This document shows positions 53,753 to 63,610 of a stretch of 64,000 bases of DNA, piece by piece. Where the stretch lies: positions 6,607,205 to 6,671,204 of the forward strand of contig OZ004588.1 of the NCBI GenBank assembly GCA_963924555.1. Reading direction: 5' to 3'. Source of the stretch: Crambe crambe. Lineage: Eukaryota; Porifera; Demospongiae; Poecilosclerida; Crambeidae. Under the pieces are notes generated by a model. The model searched no databases. It saw only the letters and a list, made by a program, of their open reading frames with translations, and was not told the DNA's origin. The number at the start of each line of letters is the position of its first letter. Position 1 is the first letter of the stretch. The translations under genes were made by a program, and so were the position numbers.

Positions 53753-54870
53753 TCACTTATCACATTTCTCACAATAGTACACATCTGGAACATGTTTTTC
53801 ATGTTTTATAGTTGTGCATTTCATATCAAACCATTGGTTACAACCATCACAACATATCCAAAAAACCCCATCATCTGGATATATAAGACCACACTTTGGA
53901 CAAACTGCTTCATCACTTGAATTATTATCACTCTCAATTTCAAGTTCTCTTTCATCCCTCCTTCTCAATTGTCTCTTAGGTATATACCTGCTTCTCCTTT
54001 GCCTTATGTAACTCTCTTTCACCCTTCTTTCTTCTCCGTTCGTACTCTTGAATCTTCCGTTTTTCTTCCCTTTCTAGCCTTTTTGTTTCTTTTTCCAACT
54101 GCTTTTCTTTCTTTCTCTCTTCTCTTTCCAGCCTTTTCTTTGCCCTTTCTGCCTGATTTTGTTTCCAAAGTTCTTCAACTTCCAATTTTTCAGCCTCCTT
54201 AACCTTTAGTTCTTCTAATACATCCAAGTCTGTGATACAAATTGCTTTATTATTAATTGCTTTCTTTCGTTTCCCAGTTGCTTGCTTTGGTTGAGGTAAA
54301 ATCAGGACCTCACGGAGTATAGCTGAAGAACTAGAGCTGCTCTTAGATCCTTGCTCAGAGGCAGAACTGCTGCAAGCTCTTATGACATCAGACTCAGATA
54401 CACCAGAGCGGGGTTCACTCCTTGCATCAATGGGATGTGTGATTCTTAACCAGGCTTCATATTCAGGATCTTTGAGATCGTAACCTTCTTGAAAACGTTG
54501 TTCAAATAGTTTTTCTTGCTCTGGTGTAAACAGGACACTATCAGCTGTAGCTGCTTCTTCCGATTGCTGATCAGAGGCTCCCTCATTATCCATGAATTTG
54601 TACTGGACGGCTTTGCTGGGAGCTAAATCCCTATCATCAATTGCACCAGAATTTAATGGGAATATACCAGTTTTCCTAAAGCCACCCATGATGTTGTTGG
54701 GAGTAAAAGAATTTGGCCATGCTGTAGCAACTAATGATGCTAACTGGTCATTGGTAATAACACGACCTTTGTTTTTAGAAAGGTAGACACTGCTTGCCTT
54801 TGAAAAGTGTGCCTTAAAAGATTTCAATACTCCCACATCCAGCGGGCACAGGATGTGAGTGGTGTGAACC
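53753..54870 (-). pseudogene. Pogo-type DNA transposase, C-terminal remnant with PHD finger
   Basis: From about 54870 the minus strand reads HTTHILCPLDVGVLKSF, the segment after the last catalytic acidic residue in pogo/Jerky-like DDE transposases. It is followed by NNIMGGFRKTGIFPLN and a long charged coiled-coil region (EREERKKEKQLEKETKRLER). Near 54010 the frame shifts by one base, and the new frame (to 53753) encodes a PHD finger: CPKCGLIYPDDG, WICCDGCNQWFDMKC, YYCEKCDK. The HTH and most of the DDE core are missing. The one-base shift could be a mutation or a sequencing error. As a plain DNA transposon it may be the source family of the pogo MITE at 36507. Confidence 0.75.
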
Positions 54871-55080
54871 CCATATCACTGACTGGTCCCTATAGCAAAA
54901 GCTTTTATTTTGAAAATTGAGGAGGCCCCATATCACTGACTGGTCCTATAGCAAAAGCTTTTATTTTGCTAGGAAGCTTGGGCCCCATATCACTGACTGG
55001 TCCCTATAGCAAAAGCTTTTATTTTGCTAGGAAGCTTGGAAAATCGAGGGCCCCATATCACTGACTGGTCCCTATAGCCC
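54868..55080. repeat. Tandem array, ~50-60 bp unit, four copies
   Basis: CCCCATATCACTGACTGGTC, CCTATAGCAAAAGCTTTTAT and TTTGCTAGGAAGCTTGG repeat four times with variable tails. The array cuts off the transposase remnant at its 5' side. Confidence 0.9.
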
Positions 55081-56317
55081 TAGGAATATAGGGACTATGG
55101 GGTCCCCATAACCCTAGTTGTATGCCCCCCCCCCCCCCCCCCCCAGCCCTAAATCTCTAGTGATTTGGGGATGGGGGGCCCCAAAACCAGGGGGGCCCCA
55201 TTTCACTACTACACCGGTAACTGCATGGTATCAAGGCGGCTAGGGGCTGGCTAGGGAGCTATAGGGCTAGGGTTAGGAGTATACATTCAACTGATTTCTG
55301 CAGCATTGCCACTATCGATTAGTGCCATGTGCTATTGAATGTGCAGTCTCTGGTTCAAATCCCGAATTGGACTTTTTTTTCTTTTTCAATCTTAGAAAAT
55401 TTTTCTAAGTGTCCTGCCAGTACTGCAAAAGTAAACTTCCGTACTGGTGCTGGTGCAGAGACACAGCGTAAAATAATAATTATGGTGGCACGCGATAAAA
55501 TAAAAGTGCACAAACGTTGTTGCAAAAACATGGTCTATTGCTACTTTAGACGAGATGGCTACTTCAGACTTGTGCCTGGCTTGTGGCGAATCAGCTGTAA
55601 AGAAGGACAGACGAGTTCTTGGAGGAAGCGGTAATACTTCTGAGCAAGTGACAGCAAAGACATCGCACTCCAATATTCCTGCCACGACCTGCAACTGTAT
55701 TTCTTACTCCAAGCTCCCTGAATGCTTTAGCTAGACGCTACTCTCTCAAACCACTAGACTAAATATAATTGCGAGTAATAATGGTAGTTCGACTTTGTGG
55801 ACCTCGATGGATGTACGTAGCTACGGCTAGTCTCTTTTTTTCCACTAATTTAGTTAATTGGTAGGTAGTGATCATATGTAAAGTATGCCATCTAGGGGGG
55901 TCCGGGGGCATGCTCCCCTGGGAAAATTTTGTCTTTTATATCTGTAATGATGAATTTTGGGGGGATATTGGGAAGTTTTGTGTAGAACTTTCTACCCTGA
56001 TTGAATCCTATTGCTAGCTATATTAATATTATTGTAAACATCTATATACAGTAGAATTTATAGAAACAATTAAATTGTTTGCAATTTCATTTTTGGTTCA
56101 GTTCATCTGTAAATTGCTTATTAATCATGTTCTTGGGAAGTTAACAAGCTATTACCCTGGTTCCTACGCCTATGCTATGGACTAATTGCTCTAATAATCC
56201 TATAGCTAGCTAGCTATATTAATATTAAAATAATAATAGTAATAATGAATAATAATAATAATAATGAATAGTAATATTATTCAAACTCTGCTTATTCTCA
56301 GCTAACATGATAAAAAT
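55081..56317. other. Repeats and AT-rich DNA, no gene
   Basis: A C tract of 20 lies at 55125-55144. A GGTTCAAATCC string at 55352 resembles a tRNA B box but has no matching fold. 56025-56200 is one half of a direct duplication with 56397-56600 (TTGTAAACATCTATA, ACAATTAAATTG, GTTCTTGGGAAGTTAACAAG). Confidence 0.5.
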
Positions 56318-56396
56318 TCAATAGAATTAGTTCTCATAAAATTAGCTTATGAAACAAACCACCATAAGCTAATTTTATGAGAACTAATTCTATTGA
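56318..56396. repeat. Perfect 34-bp-arm hairpin
   Basis: TCAATAGAATTAGTTCTCAT plus AAAATTAGCTTATG is matched base for base by the reverse complement at 56363-56396, with the 11-nt loop AAACAAACCAC. It sits exactly at the start of the second half of a direct duplication. Confidence 0.9.
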
Positions 56397-56600
56397 GTAA
56401 TATTATTGTAAACATCTATACAGTAGAAATTATAGAAACAATTAAATTTGTTAAGCTGAATATAAAAGAGAAAAATAAAAGAAATTAAATTGTTTGCAAT
56501 TTCATTTTTGGTTCAGTTCATCTGTAAATTGCATGTTCTTGGGAAGTTAACAAGCTATTACCTGGTTCCTACGCCTATGCTATGGACTAATTGCTCTAGA

Positions 56601-57661
56601 GTATCAGTGTATGAAGTCTTCCAGAAACAAGACCCACCAATTCTGTGCATACGTGTGCACTGCTGCAAACAGATTGTTTTTTTTGTTGACCACATATTTT
56701 TGTTGACCACATATTGTATTTTAAATTGAAGAGAACAGCACATGGTTTCAATCCAGAGGATGATACAAAATTTTCGTTTGAATAGAAAAGTGCCACCCAC
56801 TACTATTTAATACTGTAAGTGGAAATGGGCATGGTTAATCCCAGTGCATTGCTTATTTTAGCCTATACCCTGTATCATAATGTTTTTGGGAGACCCCCAT
56901 TTCCAAATTATATATACGTAATTATGGGGGCCACATCTCTAGACTTGGTTGCGTATACCAAAAGTACAATTTTAATTAATTTTGACCTCGATACAGAGAC
57001 CTATCACGGAATATTTGGTCCGGGGAAATATTTTGTCTGGGGTGGACGAAAATTTTGCAATTTTTTGTCCGGCGCTGCCATAAATTGTCCTCTTGAGAAC
57101 AAAGCCTCTCTTCGTAAAACTGTGCTATCTTTTCCCTGATTGACCTCATTGCATGCATTAGCTATAATAGCTACTATAGCTGCATGCAGTCTCAGTCTGT
57201 CAGCTATCACAACAGTTTGTTCAACCAACAAGTCAAACCCCTCCATACCAACTCTGGTTTTTATCATCTGTGCTCTAGCTAATGTCTGCAGGGGACCAAA
57301 TTATCATATTGTCCAGTGAGACAAAATACGGCAGCCATATTTTTTCTATACAATTCATGCATATCAGTTTCCATAATAGCTAATACAAGTTGGTAGGCCT
57401 AGGGTCATATAACTAGCTATAGCTAATTGATGTAAGCCCACATAGTTGACCAGATAATAGTCTGTTGTGTTCTCCATTAGCAATAGGTATGCTATTGGCT
57501 ATGTATGAAGTAGCTATAATAGGCGGATCTGCAACAGGAGAAAGGGTTTGGCTGGAATATAGCTAGCTAAGTAAAAGAAGATGGCACAAAAGGCATGCAG
57601 TTAGACCTTAGTAGTAATTTTGAGGGTACAAAAAGTAGGTATGGGCATCCATGGGACTAAT
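56601..57661. other. Gene-free stretch with repeat fragments
   Basis: 57005-57085 (TTTGGTCCGGGGAAATATTT, TTTTTTGTCCGGCGC) and 57300-57350 (GACAAAATACGGCAGCCATA) match, partly inverted, fragments at 12165-12245 and 11035-11210. No coding signal. Confidence 0.5.
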
Positions 57662-57734
57662 TAGCCTCGTACCCAGGTCCGCTTTTTTCGCAGAGCAGTG
57701 GAAAAGCAAAGGGCCTGGTATAAGTTGCATGCAT

Positions 57735-58143
57735 CAGGGGCGGATTTAGCCAGTCTTCTTCCGTGTTCAGGAAGACGGTCAATATTTTTGTTATTAGGTA
57801 AAGATCGTCAGCGCGTGCGCAGACTGATTTTACACTCCGCATTTGATTAGGTTTCAGCCTATTGCTAGCAGCTAGCTACAGGCTACAGCTACTGAAGCTT
57901 AGCTAGCTACAGAATGTTATGAAGCTTTACTATATTAGATAGCTGGGCCATCAGAATTCTTCATCAATCAACTTCGAAATAGGCGTGGCTGAGCAAATGT
58001 GTGGGCGTAGTCAGATAAATTTCCCCGCGCGCAACTGATTTACCACTGGTGGAAGTAGTGAAGTAGTCTCGCGGGTTGGTAAGGGTCGGACCCGCGAGAC
58101 TATGGTGGAAGACTGTCAATTTCAAGGGCTAGATCCGCCCCTG
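57735..58143. mobile_element. hAT-type non-autonomous element nested in the TAGCCTCGT element
   Basis: CAGGGGCGGATTTAGCC at the left and GGCTAGATCCGCCCCTG at the right, the termini expected of hAT MITEs. The related element at 18942 shows what the target looked like before insertion (GTTGCATGCGCATGCGC). The target duplication is blurred by GCATGC repeats. Confidence 0.75.
58064..58102. mobile_element. Tiny TAGTCTCG foldback nested at the third level
   Basis: TAGTCTCGCGGGT and ACCCGCGAGACTA, 39 bp, inside the hAT element. TGGTGGAAG occurs at 58047-58055 and 58103-58111, a 9-bp duplication if eight extra bases (TAGTGAAG) belong to the insertion. Confidence 0.65.
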
Positions 58144-58235
58144 TGCATGTGCATGCGCTTAATTAGACACGAAATAATATGTAAAATTTTGTGCATGAGT
58201 ATAGTAAAATTTCATGCATTTCATGTACGAGGCTA

Positions 58236-58670
58236 AGGGCTAATATGCTAGCATAATAAAGGGAATAATATAGGGTTTCATGGAATACAGATCGAATGGG
58301 TGGATGAAAGGAGTGGTACCGTGCTAACGGTGCTATATCTGCATGTCATAGTGATACAGCACTGTTTTTGAATTGGCTGTGCTGTATTAAACTCATACAG
58401 TTCAGCCCTACAGCACAGTGCTGTATGCATGCAATGCAGCACTTAATTGCACAAAGCACCGTGCACCAATTGGAACACACCAGAACAGTTATAGTCTTAT
58501 GTCAGTTATTGACCAAAAAAATCTCAAGACTCAATGAATATCATTAAAATTGTAAAAATTGAACACAGTAAAGAAATTAATCCAACTGTACCATGAACAT
58601 TCACTTGATTGACTCTACCATATATTTATTATTTTATTATTATTATTATTATTATTATTTTTTTTTTTTT
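58236..58670. other. Spacer, no gene
   Basis: TACAGCACTG and CAGTGCTGTA strings at 58355-58440. ATT microsatellite at 58625-58660. Confidence 0.5.
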
Positions 58671-59041
58671 GGGGGGGGGGGGGGGGGTAGTCTGGTAACA
58701 TACAATACTGCGAGTTGTCAGATTGGAATTTCCATTATGGTCAGCTCGTTGTCATGCTGCGTAATTGTGGTAAGTAATAAAAACAACACAGATAGCCCAA
58801 CTTCAGGGCAGGCTTACTGCTGTGCACTGTGGTTCACACTGATATTCATGAGTAGCAGATTTTCTGCTACTTCTGACAACTCGGTGTATTGAATGTTTCC
58901 AGACCACCGAGCGCGAACTTCTGACAACTCGGTGTATTGAATGTTTCCAGACCACCGAGCACGAACTTCTGACAACTCGGTGTATTGAATGTTTCCAGAC
59001 CACCTCGCGCTTCGCGCTCGGGGGTGTGGCTACGCCAGACT

Positions 59042-59066
<25 letters not shown>
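58671..59066. mobile_element. Decayed TAGTCTGGC-family element between two G tracts
   Basis: 17 G then TAGTCTGGTAACATACAATA and CTGCGAGTTGTCAG at the left. CTGACAACTCGGTGTATTGA, CCAGACCACC and GGCTACGCCAGACTG then 25 G at the right. It matches the arms of 24829-25199. The right arm contains three 48-bp direct copies (starting 58871, 58919, 58967). Confidence 0.7.
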
Positions 59067-59073
<7 letters not shown>

Positions 59074-59599
59074 ATAACATTATCAATTGTACTCATCAAA
59101 TTGCATACTCACCTCATGTCCTCATAGATAGTGTCATACTGCTCCTTTGTAAATCCGTGCACCCAATATAGCACTCAGCTTCCCCTCATGCTATATTGGC
59201 CTCTTACCACACTTCAAGTGTTATAGTGCTATGACTATTACTAATAGGCTGTAATTATTCTTGACTTGGCACCAAATTGATACTGGTGTGTACGAGTGAG
59301 ATCTTGATTTTAAAAGCATCCTTTGGGGGATCATGCATCGGGACGTAGCTAAACACTTTCATTCAGTTTTACAATGTACAAAAAGCATGACATTATAGTT
59401 GAGAATAATTATACTACTACAGATAAATCGGTCTGCTGGAGGAGCACTGCAGAATAGAATATTAGGCCAAAAAACCCCATGCTTAATTAGGTAGTATACT
59501 GATGGCACTTTACAATGCAATTATGGTTACTAGTACAGTCATTTAGTCGGCTGTAATGCATATATATATATAATATACCACAATCACTTAGATAAGCCA
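59067..59599. other. Spacer, no gene
   Basis: AT-rich, nothing recognised. Confidence 0.45.
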
Positions 59600-61030
59600 A
59601 GAGCCTATATAGTCCGCCTCTATGACAAATGCTATAGAAAGCAATTAAGCTATTCTGATTGTTGCCAAGTGTTTATGGGCATGTGTATAATTTGTGGGGT
59701 CATGATGAGCGTATTGTGGTTAGTCGTTGACGTCACCTTATCGAAGAACATAATAGCTATACATAAGATATAGCTACCCCCGTTTCACTCACTCACTTCA
59801 TTCACCATTTTGGTCAGTACATTACTTTGTTCACAAAATAATTACCTTACTGTACAAGGTGATTAGAGCTATAATTAAGATGAGAGTTAGATTGGGATCT
59901 GACGAACATAATAGCATATACCTTCGAGGGCTATATGTGATTTATAGAGGTAAAGCTTGCCTGGTAAAATCAATGTTTACATAGCTACATCATCCTTAGC
60001 TAGCTATAATAATAATTATGCAGGCAACTAGCTATTATTATGCATACAGCTACAGTAAATTTAGACAAGCCATGCAGCTGCACTAGTGTAATAGGATATC
60101 TTTAGAAGAAGCTGAAACTATAGTGGTAAGTGCTGAAAAGATTTTGCTGTTCGGAGTGAGTGAATGGTGGCTGAGCGTACAAAGAAAAAAATGGAACTTT
60201 CCCTGAGCTATAGCCAGTCACCATCAATAATTTCCAGTGCTAATATAGAAGTGTCTAGAGAGGCAGGTCCCAGGAAACTGTTGTAGCTACCTATTGAGTC
60301 ATTATCACAAAAACCATGCATACAATTGATAGGCAACTGTCTGGCGCCACAATGACTGGTGGTTTCCCTTTAATGCAGCACTGACTCCAATTATAGGCTA
60401 TAGTGATAACGAGGGCTGTTATCACCTGAGCCCAGGGCAAAGGTGATACTGTAGCTAACTATATTTACAGCCTGGTAAATGAAACATGTAGCTACCATGC
60501 AGTTAATTATTTTTTTGCTTGTTTGTTTGTTGTCGTTGTTGTTGTTGTTGTTGTTTCCAACCTGATGTAAGCTAGGGCAGAGAGAGGACAAGAATATTTC
60601 CATTAGGTCCCACTAAGTGACTACCATGCACTTCTGTATTATAGTACACTGTAAAAAGAAATGTGTAAAAACAACCCATTTTTAGGTTATCTGATTTGCA
60701 ACTCAGATAACCTAAAAATGGGCTGCTTTTAACACATTTGTTTTTTCTTTAGTAGTAGCCAGCATGATAATCCCCACCCATCTTCCTACCCCATTCCAGC
60801 CAGAGGCCACTTAGCCGATAGCTATACAGACTGCAGACTTGTTGCATCATGCATATAGTTATATGAATGGATGTGGTCTCGTGTGGTTGTATACCATAAC
60901 TAACTCAAATGGAGCAATGCATGGCATTTAATCATGGCAGCTAACACCTAAGTGTAAGGGCAGAGGAGGGGACAAAGACAAATAAGGGTCAGTCCCATGA
61001 ATTCTATTGGATAAGTGACATCCTAATATT
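59600..61030 (+). repeat. Dispersed ~1.5-kb repeat, copy B
   Basis: Same order of landmarks as copy A (14240-15960, inverted) and copy C (62750-63610, direct): TGCCAAGTGTTTATGGGCAT, GGGGTCATGATGAGCGTATT, GACGTCACCTTAT, GACTCCAATTATAGGCTATA, CACCTGAGCCCAGG, GTTGTTGTT runs and GGATAAGTGACATCC. It contains a 110-bp MITE at 60645. Confidence 0.7.
60645..60755. mobile_element. MITE hairpin with ACTGTAAAAA-type ends
   Basis: GAAATGTGTAAAAACAACCC and ATTTTTAGGTTATCTGA are mirrored by TCAGATAACCTAAAAAT and GGGCTGCTTTTAACACATTT. The stem is almost continuous, with the short loop TTTGCAAC. Confidence 0.75.
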
Positions 61031-61207
61031 ATAAGACCCTACAAGTGTGGTTATTATGTTACACCTACATAAGTGCAAGGTACATGCATGTATAAAGTTT
61101 GAAGTAGCTATAGGTATATCTATAGCTACACACAGTGAAGATGACTGGTAAAAGTCAAGGGAGGGTCTAGTTAATCAATGAAATTCTAAGGTTGACCATG
61201 TGAGAAA

Positions 61208-61243
61208 CTAGTCTGGCGTCACCAGCCCAGCTTTTCTTTCTTT

Positions 61244-61275
<32 letters not shown>

Positions 61276-61570
61276 CGGGGTGGGGTCTGGTAGCTCTAGC
61301 ATCAACTACTCGTGTCGCCCGCGCGCGCAGCTATAGCAATCAGACTGAAGTAGTATCAATGTTGGCGAGACACACCCACGATTTATTCCAGGTTGGCAGA
61401 GCTAGAGCTATGGAGAAGTAACCAAGAGCTGTGTTTAAAGAGATAGGAATACCTGGCCTAAAGCTTGAACGGCTGGAAGTTATTATTCTTGAGAGAGCGC
61501 GCGGGCGTGCTCCCAGACCATTTTTCTTCCCCGTCCCAAAAAAAAAGAAAAGAAGAGCTGGCCAGACTAG
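61208..61570. mobile_element. TAGTCTGGC-family foldback with G tract, part of the inverted duplication
   Basis: TAGTCTGGCGTCACCAGCCC, AGCTTTTCTTTC and a 21-G tract at the left. AAAGAAAAGAAGAGCTGGCC and AGACTAG at the right. Its left 240 bp match 12257-12510 in reverse. A clear 9-bp target duplication is not present. Confidence 0.65.
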
Positions 61571-61619
61571 TGACTAGTGCACGTATAGAAGTACAACATG
61601 CGCGGAATAATTAATTCGT

Positions 61620-61627
61620 TATAAAAA
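61620..61627 (+). promoter_or_regulatory. TATA box of paralog B
   Basis: TATAAAAA followed by CGC, 70 bp before the ATG. Equivalent to 10405-10412 of paralog A. Confidence 0.55.
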
Positions 61628-61689
61628 CGCTGTATTATAGCTACCGCTTCATTTTACGGAGTCGTTGCTGGCTACTTGAAAGGGCGAAA

Positions 61690-62251
61690 ATGAAGATCTT
61701 TATGAGTGGAGTAGTTCTATTTTGCATTCTTGCATCTGTCAGCTGCCAGTTTCCAGCTCCAACTCAAGCTGAAATCCAATGTGCTAGTCAAAATTTGGCG
61801 AGCCTCGGCCTAAACAAAGCGTTAGACTGCGCTAACAGGTTCTCTAATGTAAGTCTATAGCTATTATCTATCTTTATTAAAGAGATGTTCTCTGTATGCA
61901 CATACAGCCCTCAACGTTATGCAGTGATCGGGAGTGCATAAATGCCTTAACTAATGCTTACAGAACTTGCGGAAGAGCTGATATAGCCAATGTAATCGGC
62001 AACTGTAAGGAAATTATTCTGATTCTTGATAGTTGTATTCTAGTAATTAGCCACAGTGGTGAAATTATTTCCATTTATGATACTGCATGATCTTGCAGTA
62101 CTGTATGTAGCTAGCTACTCTGCAAGAATTGTATTTAAATAAATTCCCTCCACCCCACCCCATCATAGTTTGCAATGGCTCGATCATGTTTCATGCTGTA
62201 CCAATGATGCTGGTTCTGATGGCAGCTATTGCAATCTCCTTCATACTTTAA
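61690..62251 (+). CDS. Small cysteine-rich secreted protein, probably GPI-anchored (paralog B)
   Basis: Exons 61690-61848, 61908-62004 and 62169-62251, with donors AATGTAAGT and ACTGTAAGG and acceptors ACAG and ATAG. They give 112 residues. The signal peptide MKIFMSGVVLFCILASVSC precedes FPAPTQAEIQC. Cysteine contexts QC, DC, LC, EC, TC and FC give six in the mature part. Exon 2 shares YRTCGRADIA with paralog A's YRACGRADIA. Exon 3 encodes CNGSIMFHAVPMMLVLMAA and IAISFIL, a GPI-signal-like tail. Without the intron after the second exon the frame runs on for 26 more residues to another stop, so retention of that intron would give a secreted rather than anchored form. Confidence 0.8.
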
Positions 62252-62749
62252 GGATGCTGTATTGCTATTAACTGAACTATTATAGCATAGTAACTGTTTG
62301 TTGTGTGTCATGTAGCTAGTATTATGTATGAGTTAGTGTCTATATAAATTTAGATTATATATATTTTTGAATTATAATAGCTATTATTACAAGAAAAAGA
62401 AACCTAGCAGTTGCCCCAGAAAAGTTAAGAGCTAATTATTGTTGGCAGGCTTTTCTGGTTGAAGAGCATGAGTTTCAGATGGAACAGCTACTATGGCCTG
62501 TTCGAACATTTTCCAGTTAACATGGGGGAATCTAGTAGGCACTATCTATAGCTAGATAGCTCATGGGAATAGTGTGACAATTTATTAGCAAGCTTTGAAT
62601 AACGTTCCCCTATGTAATCTAATTGCAATGCCATACGTGCCCCTTTTTTCTTCGATTCTAAGCAGCACACAACTTGCATGCTTCTATAGCTCTAATTAAA
62701 ATATTCAGGCATCCTCAAAGTAAGAATTGTAGTGAATAGGACAATAACT
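62252..62749. other. Spacer, no gene
   Basis: AT-rich, no coding or RNA signal. Confidence 0.45.
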
Positions 62750-63610
62750 AAATAATTGAGGTTATAGCTGCATGCCTATATTGTGCCCTAGGGCATCATC
62801 TTAGATATCTAATAACCTTGCTCTGTTGCCAAGTGTTATGGGCATGCATAATTTGTGGGGTCATAATGAACATATTCAGTTGTTAACGTCACCTTATATC
62901 GTAAAGCACTCTAAGACTGTACATACATATGACATAAATATATATCAATACCCCAGCTTCACTTCATTTGCCTAATTTGGTGACAGGTCAGCGCACTTTA
63001 ATTGTTCCCAAAAATAATTACCTTACAAGGTGATCAGAGCAAGCTAGCTATAATTAAGATGAGTTGGGATCTGAATCCCATTTGTTGGCTGAAACTGTTG
63101 AGAATCAGCATAGTGCTGGAAAAAAAAAATTTTTTTTTTTCATTGCAAATGTGGCTGAGCCTGCAGAGAACTTTCCCTGAGTGCAGACAGTCAGGCTTGA
63201 GGGAAACTAGACAAAAACCATGCATGCCAATGATGAAATAGTCTGGCGCTACAAAATTAAACTGGTGGTTTCCCTTTGATGTAGCACTGACTCCAATAGG
63301 CTAGTTATAGCATGCCTTTGAAGGCTGTTATCACCTGAGCCCAGGACCAAGGTGGTAAATTACATACTGCCTCTCAGTCTGGTAAATGACAATAAAGTTT
63401 GTTTGTTTATTTTATTGTTGTTGTTATTGTTGTTGTTGTTGTTTTCTAACCTGTAGCAACCAAGTACAAGGTAGCTATAGGGGCAGAGTAGGGGACAAGA
63501 ATATTTCCACTAAATTCCATTAGGTCCCACTAAGTGACTAGCTTCTGTGAATTAGTACCAGGGTCAGTCCCTTCAAGTTGGATAAGTGACATCCTATACT
63601 GGTCCTCAGT
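62750..63610 (+). repeat. Dispersed repeat, copy C (shortened)
   Basis: Direct relative of copy B with internal deletions. Landmarks include GCCAAGTGTTATGGGCATGC, AACGTCACCTTATAT, TGGTGGTTTCCCTTTGATG, CACCTGAGCCCAGG and GGATAAGTGACATCC. It ends at the same point as B. Confidence 0.7.

Larger units (their letters stand above)
57662..58235. mobile_element. Mutator-like element, TAGCCTCGT family, carrying nested insertions
   Basis: TAGCCTCGTACCCAGG at the left and TGTACGAGGCTA at the right. The interior matches 18960-19060 (GTTGCATGC, GCGCTTAATTAGACACGAAA). The flanks GGGACTAAT and AGGGCTAAT match at seven of nine positions. It is split by the hAT-like element 57735-58143. Confidence 0.75.

Noticed and set aside
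55290-55385. tRNA gene or tRNA-derived SINE
   Set aside because: A GGTTCAAATCC B-box-like string and following T run are present, but the T-arm does not pair well and no acceptor stem or A box is found at the right distance.
58803-59099. Minus-strand frame with HSIHRVVRSS repeats
   Set aside because: Translation of the 48-bp triplication inside a foldback element followed by a G tract.
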